Shown piece after piece: positions 1 to 11,539 of a stretch of DNA of 64,000 nucleotides. Source of the DNA: Chrysaora quinquecirrha (lineage: Eukaryota > Cnidaria > Scyphozoa > Semaeostomeae > Pelagiidae). Where the stretch lies: assembly GCA_014526335.1 (NCBI GenBank), contig JACTAT010000048.1, positions 3,746,445-3,810,444 of the forward strand, in the 5' to 3' direction. Made by a program: the position numbers and the translations under genes. The number at the start of each line of letters is the position of its first letter. The first letter of the stretch is position 1. The notes under the pieces are model-generated. The model did no database searches and had not been told where the DNA came from. It saw only the letters and a list, made by a program, of their open reading frames with translations.

Positions 1-410
1 AAAACAGGAATTGTGGTGGACCGTGTGCCGAAAGTGCATGCCATAAAGGATGTCCAGGGGCATGCTCCCCTTAAAATTTTGGAAAAATCTGAAGCTAGAA
101 TCGCTCTAACGGCCCTTTCCAAACACAAAATGCAAATTCTTGAAACTCTGTCGTGGAATTTGTATGGAATTTGTATGGCTTTTGTGTGGCTCAAAACTTC
201 AAAATTATAGTCAAAAGCCGAAACATCTTTGAACATCTGAATTCTAAACGAATCCAAAAGATTGACAAATATTATTGCTTGCTATAGAGTCTAATTTATA
301 CTGTGTTACAGTACATGCAGTTAATAGATCTATAGATTTGTTGCTCTGGGGCATTGAGGCTGGTGAAACATCATAAATGGAAAACATATGGCAATCGTCA
401 TTTCTTCAAA
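1..410. other. no recognisable gene at the left edge
   Basis: There is one short open frame at 13-210 (+). Its peptide resembles nothing I recognise and shows no signal peptide or domain. The window edge may cut a larger feature. The last part of this stretch runs into the retroelement remnant that follows. Confidence 0.4.
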
Positions 411-632
411 CGAGTTTGTGAACATATATCTAGGGATAAGAATTCTCACGTATACAAGCATCTGTAGGGTTCTGAATCTTGTCGTAGTCTCTCAAAAGAA
501 AATTGCTTCAGTTTTCTGGATTCTGCAGAAACATTTTACCAACTAAAAATCAAAGAAGCTCTCCTTATTCTCTGGGAAAAGCCGGATTTAACTAAACAAT
601 CGTTTCATGTCAATTTAGGTTTGAACTTTTAA
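411..632 (+). pseudogene. C-terminal remnant of a GIY-YIG-type retroelement
   Basis: A 74-codon frame ends at TAA 630-632 and carries one internal TAG at codon 19. The frame reads through an EHIS..SHVYKHL segment, a FLDSAETFYQLKIKEAL segment and ILWEKPDLTKQ near the end. This is the tail that usually follows the GIY-YIG endonuclease in Penelope-like or related retroelements. Sequence around 840-900 (a GATGATGAATCCGGAACATG motif followed by an AAAATCTGTTGTTG tract) resembles the terminal segment that such elements often carry, and a similar segment occurs at 59871-59930. No reverse transcriptase remains nearby, so this is a 5'-truncated, dead copy. The family assignment rests on motif memory only. 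Confidence 0.55.
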
Positions 633-1688
633 TTTTCCTCCCTGTGTTGTTTTTGTGTTGTTCGTCATGTGCCTTGTACAAACTATGTGTCTTTTACTAT
701 TGGTTAGTTTGTCATTAGCTACTATTGTATTTTTTAACTCTCAATTTTCAAAGTTTATAGTTACCTTTTGTATTTTCAAATATTGTAACGGTTTTTTGTA
801 AATTTGCCAATTAATTTTGTTATAAGTAATCACACCATGTAAACAAGATGGATGATGAATCCGGAACATGTCTTGTAAGCTAAAATCTGTTGTTGTTTCT
901 TTGAAACTGATATGGCATATTCTGGAAAATTTTGATTGTATAACGTTGCATCGAAATTAATTATTGTAAACTTAATTTCGTCAGCCATCCCTAGCGAAGC
1001 AATGACGCTTCATGCTTTTGCAGTGGTTCTGTTTCATTTCCCATTGTTTTTTCTTAGTCTTTAGTCTGTATAAATGATTCATAAATGCATAAAAGAATAA
1101 TTTCGCTGAAGAACGAAACTCCCAATTTGCCAACTAGGCCTTTTTCCAAGAGGGAGTTGCACCCCAACACCCCCAAAATAGGGACTGCCCTGGATTCTTC
1201 GTGATTTCCCATGGTTATCCAAGTTATCCAAAAAAGTTATTTTCATTTATTAGGTGCAAAAAGATAACGGCCAACTGTACAGGGCTTGTAGACATTAATG
1301 CTTTCACTGTTTAGAAAAATTTGGTCTTTGTTAAGTAGCTGAAGAATTGAATATTCCCTACAAGATGCCATCTGAGGGTAGGTACATTTTACCATAATGC
1401 ATTGCATTCTACAACAGAATTAGCTGTTATTCTATTTGAATTTGATATTTGAATGCAATGCATCATCGTCAAATTTTCCTGATGTAATTTTTTGCAGGTG
1501 GAATCATCTATTGGTCCCCTTTGCTAAAATTTATTCCCCAAAAAGTAATGTCTGCGAAATTTATGCCTTAAGGTGTGTTTGACCCCTCATAGCTGTGATA
1601 CTGTGCAATGGTATATCATACTATGGCTCTAAATCTTAAGTTATATGTAACAAGTTATGCTATATTGTACTGTAATTTCTCTTTGTAG
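633..1688. other. non-coding stretch before the HECT exon
   Basis: No frame with recognisable content was found. It holds the retroelement tail noted in the previous entry, short inverted copies of an AATGCATTGCATT motif near 1398 and 1455, and a pyrimidine-rich splice acceptor that ends with TTTGTAG at 1688. Upstream exons of the HECT gene were not located here. Confidence 0.4.
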
Positions 1689-1939
1689 AGAGGGGACAGT
1701 TTGCACCAGAGCAACTGCTAAAGTTTGTCACCGGGTGTGATTGTATTCCAACCATTTGGCTGCCAAGGAAATTGAGGATCAGCTTTCTACATGGTTGCAT
1801 GGAAGGTTGCCAGTGTAGACCAAGTGCATCAACCTGTGCTGTGGAGCATTTTTTGCCAGTTCACATCAACACCAGTGAAAATATGCTCGGAATTTTGCAG
1901 TTTGCAGTTATTGAGGGTGCTGGTTTTGACATAATCTAG
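1689..1939 (+). CDS. terminal exon of a HECT-type E3 ubiquitin ligase-like gene (C-lobe)
   Basis: The exon opens after a pyrimidine tract and TTTGTAG (1682-1688), runs 82 codons in one frame from AGG at 1691, and stops at TAG 1937-1939. The peptide has the C-lobe layout of HECT ligases: LLKFVTGCDCIP near the start, a basic I-F strand, then CRPSASTCAVEHFLPVH and a late ILQFAVIEGAGFDII. The Cys in PSASTC sits where HECT enzymes place the ubiquitin-accepting cysteine, usually within a (T/S)C(F/A) motif about 30 residues from the end. HECT ligases pass ubiquitin from E2 to substrate through that cysteine. Upstream exons are not visible in this window, so it is either the end of a gene with a long intron or an orphan exon. 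The weak similarity of the remaining residues fits the divergent G2E3-like HECT relatives common in invertebrate genomes. Confidence 0.6.
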
Positions 1940-2703
1940 TGTGATACATGCTAATGCTGCTTCATAACAGAGTTGAAATGTCATAAATTTATTAAAGCCG
2001 ACTAGTTTACTTTTAAAGATACTGATGTAAAAAACAATTTCTCTCAATTTGAACAATGTTTACGCTTTAATGAAAGAAAAATGTTGAAATGGTGTATCTG
2101 AAAATTGTTGACCACCCCAAGTAATTTGCTGACAAGATGTTTTCAAAGTATTGTGAAATAAAGATCTTAATCATTTATTGTTTTGTTGATTTCTATATGT
2201 ATACTTTCTACTTTTCTTGCTGTCTCAATTCAAGTCTTTAGATAAGCTCGGACTTGCTTATAGATATTGATGCCGTGATTTCCATCATCAGTCTCGGGAT
2301 TCCTTCCCTACTCCAAAACTAGCTTGAGGATAAATGAAATAGAATACTCTAGAGATAAGACACTTGTACGTTTCACAATTTCTTCAATATAAAACATGTT
2401 ACCTCTACGTACAACCAAGAGAATCTGAACTTATGATTCATATAACAATCTTGTATAATATCCAACAAGGAACTACAAAAATAGAAAATCCAATCAGAAT
2501 GAAAGTTAAAAATAGTTAAGCCAATGAAAATTAAGTATACCATTTGCGTAATTCAATCCTAGTACAATAGTTGTTCTTAAAGTAAACTTCTTAGCTCTTA
2601 CTAATTTCCTTTTCTCGATTCCAATACGAGGCTTTTATGCAAGTATCAACATATTTTAATACATGAATCATGTTAACAGCACTCCTATGGAATAACTAGT
2701 GGT
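1940..2703. other. no gene seen
   Basis: AT-rich sequence with no convincing frame on either strand. It may hold the 3' untranslated region of the HECT exon: AATAAA lies at 2157-2162. Confidence 0.35.
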
Positions 2704-3589
2704 TTATCGTCCTACAGGAAATATAAATGAATAAAACAACAAAACAACGTATGTGCGCGTGATTGGGGATTTCCTACAATCAGCTAACATATCGAAATTG
2801 TTTGTTATGCCAACAAAGTCTTCAAAATCAAGTTCAAGACTGGGCACAACCACATTATTATTTGTCTGTAATTCTCCAGTTGGACCATCTTCATCAACAC
2901 CATAAAATTCATCATCCTCACCAATGTCATGATCTCTATCACTTGTATGACTTAGCTTATCCATCTCTATTAGTTGAAGCGGGCTTTTATTTTGCTAAGA
3001 CGACAAAGGATGGCTATTCCATTCATTAACTAATTCCACCAGACTTTGGTTGATACGTGGTGCATATACCAACTCCAATGCAGCAAGGTCAATCTCATCA
3101 ACAGGATCTAGAACACCGCTACTCTCCATGTAACCAAAAATGTTTTTAAAATGCTGTATGGCACATCTTCCAACATCTAACCAAAGTTGCTCTATCTTTT
3201 GGTTGTGAATGGAAAGGCCTGTAATTACTGGTCTATCATGGGCCCCAGGATTTTCAAGACACAAAAGAGCAGTTGCAATGTTCTCTGTGCCATGGTCACA
3301 TCTTACTCTAAATGGAAGCCCATAGGTTTTTTACATTCAGAATCAAACCCTTCACTGTACCTCCTCTATTATTTGTGGAATAATGTATATACACAATTGC
3401 ACAAGAAAACCCGTCAATGCCACCATGATTCACGAACCTCCATTTTATCAATATATGATTCCCATCAATAGGCCTAGATATGGCAAAATGATAATTTTTT
3501 AAAACTTTTCCAATGCAAATATAAATACAAAAGTACCAGTGATATATTATGCCTAGAATGCAGTTTAATGAACACTTTTTTGCTGACAA
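2704..3589 (-). pseudogene. integrase-core (rva_4-type DDE) gene, frameshifted
   Basis: Three minus-strand frames form one protein. The first (3589 to 3308) contains [12 protein letters not shown] and GGIDGFS. After a one-base slip at a six-T run (3327-3332) the frame continues [15 protein letters not shown], then TGLSIHNQKIEQLW, then PRINQSL and EWNSHPLSS. This matches the integrase-core family that is abundant in cnidarians and fish. The acidic residues in IDGNH, CDHGTEN and the E of HNQKIEQLW fit its DDE triad. An in-frame TAG follows HPLSS near 2995, after which an acidic tail continues to 2704. So there is one frameshift and one stop. The homopolymer slip could be a sequencing error, but the extra stop argues for decay. 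No N-terminal part is seen to the right before the transposon border at 3731; it may lie beyond that insertion. Confidence 0.65.
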
Positions 3590-3730
3590 TTATTAGATGC
3601 TATTTTGCTTCTAATGTCAAATGAAGAATTGAGGTCAACCTTAAATGTAGTTTTTGCACTATCACAATTATAACAGCAGCAGTTTGGAGATGGCAGCGCC
3701 AAATAAATGCAAGGAAGATCCCTATTTCAC

Positions 3731-3985
3731 TGCGTACTTACTAAAACGCTGAACCACCCAAAACGACCCAAAACCACCCAAAACGACCCAAAACAACCAT
3801 AAACGACCTATAATCAGGTCAAAACCACCCAAAACCAGCCAAAAAAGTATAACTTACTTTTAAATCATTGATTTTAGGGTAGAAAATCCCTGAAAATCCC
3901 CACAAATCCAACATATCCTTTGAAATAACATCATTGTCTCTTTTAAATTCTTCTTTTGCCTTGGGACTTTCGTTGTCATAAAAAG
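3731..3985. repeat. left terminal inverted repeat of the MULE-like element
   Basis: It begins GCGTACTTACTAAAACGC, then carries about ten AACCACCCAAAACGACCC-type repeats with a 10 bp rhythm to about 3850. Next comes GATTTTAGGGTAGAAAATCCC, and weaker similarity to the right end continues to a CCTTGGGAC block. Confidence 0.75.
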
Positions 3986-4190
3986 TCAGAAAGGCCTTTT
4001 GTTCATAAAAGCATTCTTGTGTCTAAGCATGAACTTGCTTAAGATAAAACGCGACCGCACATTTCACCAATAAATATACCTTTGGGAAAGGTAAGCATTG
4101 TCTGGAACACGTGTTGAATATCTCGAAATATCTACTCAAAATATCTAGCAAGACTCCAGTCCTGACTGATACTCAACACGTCAATGCAGT

Positions 4191-7100
4191 ATGGAGAAAG
4201 GAGTGGCTGTAATAACGGTGAGTTTTTACAAGACAAATCGCATAGAATTTAAAAAAATCTTCTTCTTTTTATATTTTACATTTCGCGTTTACGTATCTGA
4301 TAATTTCTCACTCGTCTACAGCTTACCAACGACGATGACGAAAGTAACGAAATTTCTCAAAATTTTCGTAATGAAACGCAACCTGGGTAAGTTTCGAAAA
4401 TATTTTATTTAGAGAACTACAACAAATTTTAACGTCATGATTTCACAAGGCCACTTAATCACAAGCATTCCCGGTACAGGGCAATTTCAAATTTATATAG
4501 GACCCCTTTCGTTTGCTTCCTACACGTTTTGTTTTAAAAATTTAACGGCAAAAATTTTGTTTTGATGTGAATCAAGAAAGAGGGGGCCGGGAGCATTTCA
4601 TTTCACCTCACTTCTAAAAACTCGTGCAAAGTTCCTTTTGATATTGTGAAACAGGTGTAAAACTTTTTAAGACAGCTTAAAATCTTTCTGTTATGGAGAA
4701 ATCCAAAAATCTTGCCATACAGGAAATTTATTCAAAAAAGATTAACTTTCCTAACTTTTGTCAAATAGCTGACATTATTGTTGCTGTTTACGTTGTTGCC
4801 ATGGCAGCCATGATGGAGGAAGTCCGGGTCCGGCAAATCATTTCAACTAAGGGCCTCGAAATTTTACCCCCTCAATCATTTGACACGGTCAAATCCTTTC
4901 TGGCAAATTACAATAGATTATTTTGTTCTTTTATTTCTTAAAACAATAAAAAATTTAAGAAACCTTTACTAGTGAGGCTTTAGCTAGGTTTCTTATACAA
5001 AAAAATGTGTACTTAGCCAGATGTTTTTGTTGCTGTTTTTTAAAATTGCCCAGTGTGGGACTGATGTCCTCACAGCTCTGAAACTAGGAAGGGACATCAG
5101 AAAATAGAAACAAACCGAAAACATCATTAGATTCGCCATGTAATTTTACATCTGAATTTGAAATAAACCATAGAATTGATTTGATAGGCCTTAAGTGTCC
5201 CTCTTCGGTAAAATTCCCACTTTTCCACTCTATGCCATATTGTGGTTGTTGTTTAGAGTTGTTGCTGTTGTCAAAAGAGTAGCTGTTGTTGTTAAAAGGG
5301 ATGCAAGTGCTGCGTTGTTGTTGATGTTAAAAGTGGCTGTTGTTGCTTAGAGCTGTTGCTGTTGTTAAAAGAGTAGCTGTTGTTGTTAAAAGGGATGCAA
5401 GTGCTGCGTTGTAGTTGATGTTAAAAGTGGCTGTTGTTGCTTAGAGCTGTTGCTGTTGTTAAAAGAGTAGCTGTTGTTGTTAAAAGGGATGCAGGTGCTG
5501 CGTTGTAGTTGATGTTAAAAGTGGCTGTTGTTGCTTAGAGCTGTTGCTGTTGTTAATAGAGTAGCTGTTGTTGTTAAAAGGGATGCAAGTGCTGCGTTGT
5601 AGTTGATGTTAAAAGTGGCTGTTGTTGCTTAGAGCTGTTGCTGTTGTTAAAAGAGTAGCTGTTGTTGTTAAAAGGGATGCAAGTGCTGCTGTTTGTTTAA
5701 AAGTGGCTGTTGGCTATTGCTGTTTATAGGGATGCAACTGTTATGAAAAGGGATGCAAGTGCTGCTGATATTGAAAAAGTGGCAGGTTGCTGATGATGCT
5801 GTTGTTAAAGAGTAAATGTTGTTGTTCAGAGTGGTTGATGTTGTTAGAAGAGTGGTTTATAGGGATGACGTTATGGTCTAGTTTTTGAGTAATATTACTT
5901 TTTCAAGCAAACAAATTTCATACAAATCAGGCATATTTTTGTTTTACAGCATCTTTCACAACTATAGTATAATTTAAAATTGATATCTGTACTTTTGCAG
6001 GATTGAAGACCAAATACCATCAACGAGTGACGCATGCAATGATAGTGAAAGTGGAGATGCCATACTTAGCATTCTCCTAAACAATCCAGAGGAATTGGAA
6101 TTAAACCGAAAGCCTTCTGGAATTAGAACTAATATGGTTTTTTCTCTGAACAAGCAAGTTGTACCGTTATCGTCGGCCAAGTCAGATGATAATGGTGCCT
6201 ACCTAACAAAGGGAACTGTTAAGAAACATTACTATTACAACAATGATGTAAGAGTTCTTGAATGCAAGACTGTGCACAAAAGCAGCACTGGAAGTTACTA
6301 CTATAATGTACGAGAAGCTCGTCAATATAAGGCAAAGCTTGTTCCTGAAAAAGATGTCTATGAAGTCGTCCGATGCTACCGACAAAACAAGAGTAACCCC
6401 GGCTTCAGCCAGACATTAGCAACTGCGAGGAAGGTAACTGAGAAAGATATCATGCCTTACTACCTGGTCACGTACAAGTGGTTTGACGGAAAAGACCATT
6501 CGTCAGAATTCAAAATGCCACGACATGGAAATGCTACGAAGCCAGAAACCTTTCCTTACTATCGCCAAGATCCCAACATTTTCCACGAAATTGATAGCAT
6601 GCTGGAGAACGGACTCTCGACGGACAAAATCTACAGACAATTTTCCAATAGTCTTCCCACTACCGTGAGTGAAACAGTTAAATGCCCAAAAGTAATGGAA
6701 AACAGAAAATTTGCAAATTCGACTTCAGCAGCAACAAAAACCGAATTCTCTGAAGCAGAAAGCATCTTAAAGTCACTAAGAACGGCGGGAAGTCTCATTA
6801 AATCTGTTAGTTTCGGAGCTGATCAATACTCTACAACGAATTTTACCCGAAAAATGCTGGAAGACATTTACCGCTTTTGTGTCTTAGGAGACTCTATTCT
6901 CACAATTGATACGACGTTTGAAATCTGTGATGGCCTTTGGTTAACAGACACAACTTATGCAAATCTTGCACTTTTAGACAGTTGTGGAAAGAATCCTGAA
7001 TTTCCAGGTCCAAGTTTCTGGCATTTTAAGAAAACCAGAGAAGCCTACCGGAGATTTGCAGGAGAACTTGTTATAGATGATCCTAAGTTAGCAGGGATAA

Positions 7101-9164
7101 AAAAAATTGGCCATGACTTAGACAAGGCTTTGGCTCAAGGTAAACCTTTTTACCTTCATTTTTCTATAACAAACTAAGATCAGGATTAGCGCTAAGTTTC
7201 TTAAATTTTTCCTAATTTAAGTATATAATTTTTCAAACGTTTCGTAACACCAATGGTCTTGAGAGATATTTTACATAAAAAAGAAATACACGCAAATTTG
7301 GCCAAAAGAACCCGAATAAAAATTCTTTGTACAGCTACAGCTGCACTGATGACCAAAACATAAACTCTTACAAAATTCCCCTCCAAGGGGATCGGTTTCT
7401 TGCGAAATGTTTCTTAACAAAGAATGTGCGTAATCATCTTGCTTGCGACGTTTAAACTACTAAAAGATTTACCCTTCTTCATTGAGATTGATACATGTAT
7501 TCTATTTTTTCAGGCTTCAAGGATATTTTAACAAGTGCAAAAAGCTTATGGTGTACACAACACCTGGAAAACAGAGATGCTGAGAAGCTGCGAGCAATTG
7601 GGTGCAATAGCAAAGTCATCCCACACATAACGTCAGACATATATGGCACGCAGAACGAGATTCTTTTGGAGAATGGCTTAGCCGACGCAGATGATGAAGA
7701 CGACTTTGATGCCAAGTTGGAAAGCTTGAAACCTGTCTGGGAAGAAATTGCTCCGGGCTTCAGCACATGGTTTGAAAAGAGAAGAAGCATGGTTTTCAAA
7801 GAATGCCTCATTCTAACAGCAAGGCGAGAACTAGGAATTCATGGCCGCTTCACAAGTAATGGGTTGGAGCTAAAGCACAAGCTTCAAAAGAAACGGTTGT
7901 CTGAGGACAATATCCCAAAGGAAGTTGCAGCTGTTAGCGAAAGTTTGAAACAGTGGGCCGAGGAAAACTTTTTCGCTGAATGTGCACGAGCTATACGTGG
8001 ACTTGGAAAGTATAGACTGGCAAAAGATTATGTCAAATTCTATGTTGATCCTGTCCAGTGGAATCGATGGTCAGTCAGTCGACAAGAACAACATCTCAAA
8101 GCATTTTTTGAATTTGTACCCAAGGCGTACGACCAGTACCAAAAGCCAAAAAATGCAGGACAAAAGTCTTCTGCTACAGGAGCTCAGAAGCGACGAGCAA
8201 GACTTCCAGAGCCAGAGCTGTTCCACGACAGAGCCAGCATTAATGAAGATGATGATAGTCGTCCACAAGATATAGCCGTAACACCCTTGAAACTGACGAA
8301 GAAAAAAAGGGAAGGCGAGTCCAGAAGCACATGGCAGGTATAACAATCGTTTCCATTTACATTTGCAGTACATATACATTTAAACAATGTTGATGAATTT
8401 CGAACAAAAGGAACGAAGTTTTTGAGTTTTTGATTTTTAGCTATTTTAAGTGTATAGGACATTGGTTTGAAGAAACTCACCCCCATAACGAAATGATAAA
8501 AACCTTGCAGGACCTGCTTGCTTTCTTTTTTTTAGTAAACTACTATGTAAATCTGACTTTTGAAAAGGTATACGAGATTTCCGTTGAAACAAAAGGATTT
8601 CCGAAGGATTTCTATTAAAACAGAGGAGTGAATTGCCCCTTGCTTTAGACTGCGATGCAGAGGTGTGACCATTCTCATAAGTTGCAGATTGTTTCAAAGC
8701 ATCAAAGAAGCTGAGAACAAAGACCGGAAATTTAAGAAAGTTTGTTGCTAGTTACTTATGAAATAATCGTTTTATCATAGGTAAAAGACAACAAGCGCCA
8801 GGATCGAGACGTGCATTCATTTCTTGACCCAGACAGACAGATAACTGGAGCATACCAGCTTGTGCACAGGGAAGATTCAAAGCTATGCCCAAAAAGTGTT
8901 GCGAGATGCGAGCAATGCCGTATTGCATTTCAATCGTCGGATGTTGTCCTCGTCAAAACGACTGGCCTCTGTGAAATAACTGATAAAGATGGACAAAGGA
9001 AAAGGTACACTGGTAAAATCTATTTGCATTACCTCACGAAGTGTCTGAAGCTGTATGACCAAAATTTCGATTTCGCCAAAGTCAGCGTACCGAAGAAGAC
9101 ACAGGAGCTGCTACCTGCAAATGCTCTTCATATTCTTAAGACAAAGGGTTTGACCTTTGCTTAG
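4191..9164 (+). CDS. MULE-like transposase, five exons, about 812 residues
   Basis: Proposed exons are 4191-4217, 4322-4386, 6001-7139, 7514-8337 and 8781-9164. All four introns obey GT/AG and the phases join (0, 2, 1, 0) into 813 codons including the stop. The catalytic core has IDTTFEICDGLWLTDTTYAN (first Asp about residue 334), KIGHDLDKAL (second Asp about 403) with the CTQH C-x2-H just after it, and SNGLELKHKL (Glu about 529). This is the DDE layout and C-x2-H spacing of MULE transposases. Upstream is a VTYKWF..EFKMPRHGN region, probably DNA-binding. The last exon holds RCEQC and HYLTKC, a possible zinc ribbon instead of the usual SWIM finger. No stop or frameshift breaks the frame. The start is the ATG of a 9-codon first exon, which is the weakest part of the model. 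It could be an active transposase or a domesticated gene; the flanking inverted repeats favour a transposon. Confidence 0.7.
5233..5705. repeat. 94 bp minisatellite, about five copies, in intron 2
   Basis: The landmark GGGATGCAAGTGCTGC recurs at 5298, 5392, 5486, 5580 and 5674, exactly 94 bp apart. Each unit is rich in GTTGTTG/GCTGTTG. A degenerate tail runs to about 5850. It lies wholly inside the second intron of the transposase gene. Confidence 0.9.
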
Positions 9165-10629
9165 TAAGACTATACATTCGTCGAAACATTTGCCTCTTCT
9201 CGCTAGAAACACCTGACTTGACTTTAAAACATTAACACATAAATTAGATAAATGCATTTATTAACTCTTACTATTTTCTCGCACTCGTTTCTTCAGGGGA
9301 AAATCACTCTTAGAATCTCGTACGTCTTTGAAATAATATTCAGAATCTTCAATACTCATAAAACAAAGAAATATGCCTTTTCCACTTGGCCTGAATAGGC
9401 CTATTCAATCATGATATGACATCACTTACAATAAAGTCATACTTTGAATAAAATAGAGTGGAATACAGCTACAGTGAAGCATTTTATTAATAGTACAACC
9501 ATTGACTATGGTGCAACAATTCTGTGATATTTGAGAGATTTTAATTTTTAAGAAAGTCTTTGCAGAATAATATCTGCGAAATTATGATTCAGAAATTCAA
9601 TACTTTTAGAATTTTGCACGATATTACTGTACATAGAGTGATTTACTCCTTGGGTGTGCTTGCTTTGTTCGTTGGTTAACATGATTTTTTTTAAACTTGA
9701 GATTTTTAAACTTGCATTTTTTCATCTATACGATGTAGATTTGTCTTTCGTTAATGATGTTAAATTTTTCTTTAATGATATAAGTTATCTTTGGTTGAAG
9801 ATGATTTTTCTGTCGTTTTCTTGCTTGAGCCCTTACTTCAATTTATTAAAATCTCTGTTTCGCTCATAAATCTAGACCAACAACCTGAACGATTAGCTGC
9901 AACGAGCAGTTGAAGCAGCCTGCTGACGACAACAACAACAACGTAAGGTGGTAGCTGCGATAACTGGGACACCGAATGTCGAGGGCGGGGAACATTTGTA
10001 TTTGGCAGTAAGCTTGTTTGGTAATAGTATATTTGCTTGGTATGAATTTTGGAAAAAATTGTCTATATGTATATATTTTCTATCATTGTTTTCATTTCTG
10101 TCTCGGCAGCATTTGTTTCAGTGTAAATTCAGCCCTGACAGCAAACATATTTCCATACACTCTTTTTTATAAGAAACTAAGATTAGATTGTTGAGACCTG
10201 CGAGTTTCTTATCATTTTGGGTCGAGTACTGAAAGTTTCTTAACCAATAGGCTATTGATCTTTAAAAAAAAGAGTGTATTATCACAACAATCACGCGATT
10301 ATTGCACGATCGTGTTAGAAGTCACAAGTAGAGTGATCTTTAATTCCCGTTTAAACGAAAATATTTCCAAGAATTTTTTTATCAAAACCATGAAATCTTA
10401 ACAATGGGTGTACGCGTACATGTCTGTAGGAATGGAGTGAAATGCCCCTCGCTCGAATCATGAGATAAGAAAATCTCACGATCGTGCGATAATCGTACAT
10501 TAAAAAATTTTGATGGAAGATACAAGATAGGCTTGAAAAGCTGCAGGTGATTGAATAGGCCCCTGAGAGCGATTTACAAAAGATTCGTCCGCCATTCCGA
10601 AAATCAATAGCAAACAAAGCGCATTGTTC
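9165..10629. other. 3' part of the MULE-like element, no gene seen
   Basis: No frame with recognisable content was found. It contains short inverted pieces built on an ATCGTGCGATAATCGT-like motif at about 10285-10310 and 10475-10500. A similar CGTACGATTATCGCAC motif occurs at 41966-41981, next to another copy of the terminal repeat. Confidence 0.4.
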
Positions 10630-10862
10630 ACGTTTTTCGCCCCAAGAGGAAAGACAAATTTACAATGGAGAGATGATGTTTTGAAGAAATTTAGGGATTT
10701 TGAGGGGCTTTCTACCCCTTAACAAGTTAAAATGACACTTTTTGGTTAGTTTTGGGTCCTTTTGGGTCGTTTTGATCCAATTATGGGTCGTTTTGGCTGG
10801 TTTTGGGTCATTTTGGCTGGTTTTGGGTCGTTTTGGGTGGTTCCGCGTTTTAGTAAGTACGC
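10630..10862. repeat. right terminal inverted repeat of the MULE-like element
   Basis: The inverted counterpart of the left end. It has a GATGATGTTTTGAAG block, TTTAGGGATTTTGAGGGG, then a run of TTTTGGGTCG-type decamers, ending GCGTTTTAGTAAGTACGC at 10862. Confidence 0.75.
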
Positions 10863-11042
10863 CAATTCCATATGGTTTACAGCTACAAAAGTGCCACAGA
10901 GAATCATAATGAACTCTTCGACTTTAGTTTGCCATAAATAGTACGCTAATTTGTCATTACAGAAACGAAATCTTTTCAGGTCTTCAAACAAAAAAGCACA
11001 AGATTGCATCAGATCCGTGATCTCTGCAATCAGCGACGCCAT
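10863..11042 (-). other. open frame abutting the MULE-like insertion
   Basis: A minus-strand frame starts with ATG at 11042 and runs about 60 codons to the transposon border, then continues into the inverted repeat. The peptide (MASLIAEITDLMQSC...) is helical and unrecognised. It could be the first exon of the integrase-core gene whose remainder lies on the same strand at 3589-2704, with the transposon between them. That is only a positional inference. Confidence 0.25.
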
Positions 11043-11530
11043 CTTTGCTTTGGGTTCCCTTTCAATGGAGTAGCCTTATGTTGAGGGTTGACAATTTACA
11101 AACAACTATAATTCGGGAAAAGATTCAGTTTGAAAATCTGATCTCATCATGCGATCAGCAAGAATCTCATAAAGACTTTATAAGAATTTTCGCCAAAATA
11201 TGAACAAATTTTTGAGTGATAGGAAAGATCTCACCAGGTAGAGTAAAGACAGTTTTTTCAAAAAGCTAGAAATTTTAAGAGATGGCAAAAATCTCACTAA
11301 GAATTTTAAAGATATTCTTTTAAGAAATAAAATATCTCATCAAATAGGTTATACAAATATTCTGGTAAAGATACTACAAATATCGTGACGAAATAAATAT
11401 ATGACCTTTTGTATAGAGTTTTTTGATGAAAACAGAGATTTTTTCTAATGTTAATGATATATCCAAGTCTTGATGAAATATATCCAAGTCTTGTATAGAT
11501 TCTTGACAAATTTGAAATTTTGCCCCTTTT
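11043..11530. other. no gene seen
   Basis: AT-rich sequence with repeated AAATCTCAT/AAGATCTC motifs (about 11130-11340) and a short direct repeat of ATATCCAAGTCTTG at 11459 and 11480. No coding frame is supported. Confidence 0.35.
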
Positions 11531-11539
11531 AGCACCCCA

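Larger units (their letters stand above)
3731..10862 (+). mobile_element. MULE-like DNA transposon, 7.1 kb, with long inverted repeats
   Basis: The outer ends are the inverted sequences GCGTACTTACTAAAACGC (left) and GCGTTTTAGTAAGTACGC (right). They lead into roughly 230-250 bp inverted repeats that share a 10 bp periodic TTTTGGGTSG-type tract, a TTTAGGGATTTT/CTACCC block and a CCCAAG/GATGTT block. Between them lies one spliced gene for a MULE-type transposase. Mutator-like elements typically have long inverted repeats of this kind. A clean 8-10 bp target duplication is not visible: the flanks (CTATTTCA on the left, CAATTCCA on the right) match only 6 of 8. The flanks may have decayed, or the true ends differ by a few bases. 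The interior also holds a 94 bp minisatellite inside an intron. Confidence 0.75.

Noticed and set aside
3731..3740. Target duplication of the 7.1 kb MULE-like element
   Set aside because: Only a 6 of 8 match between CTATTTCA and CAATTCCA with an offset; not claimed.
4693..4941. 82-codon plus-strand frame inside the transposase intron
   Set aside because: It has a membrane-like middle but no family match, and part of it belongs to a dispersed repeat related to 54843-55252.
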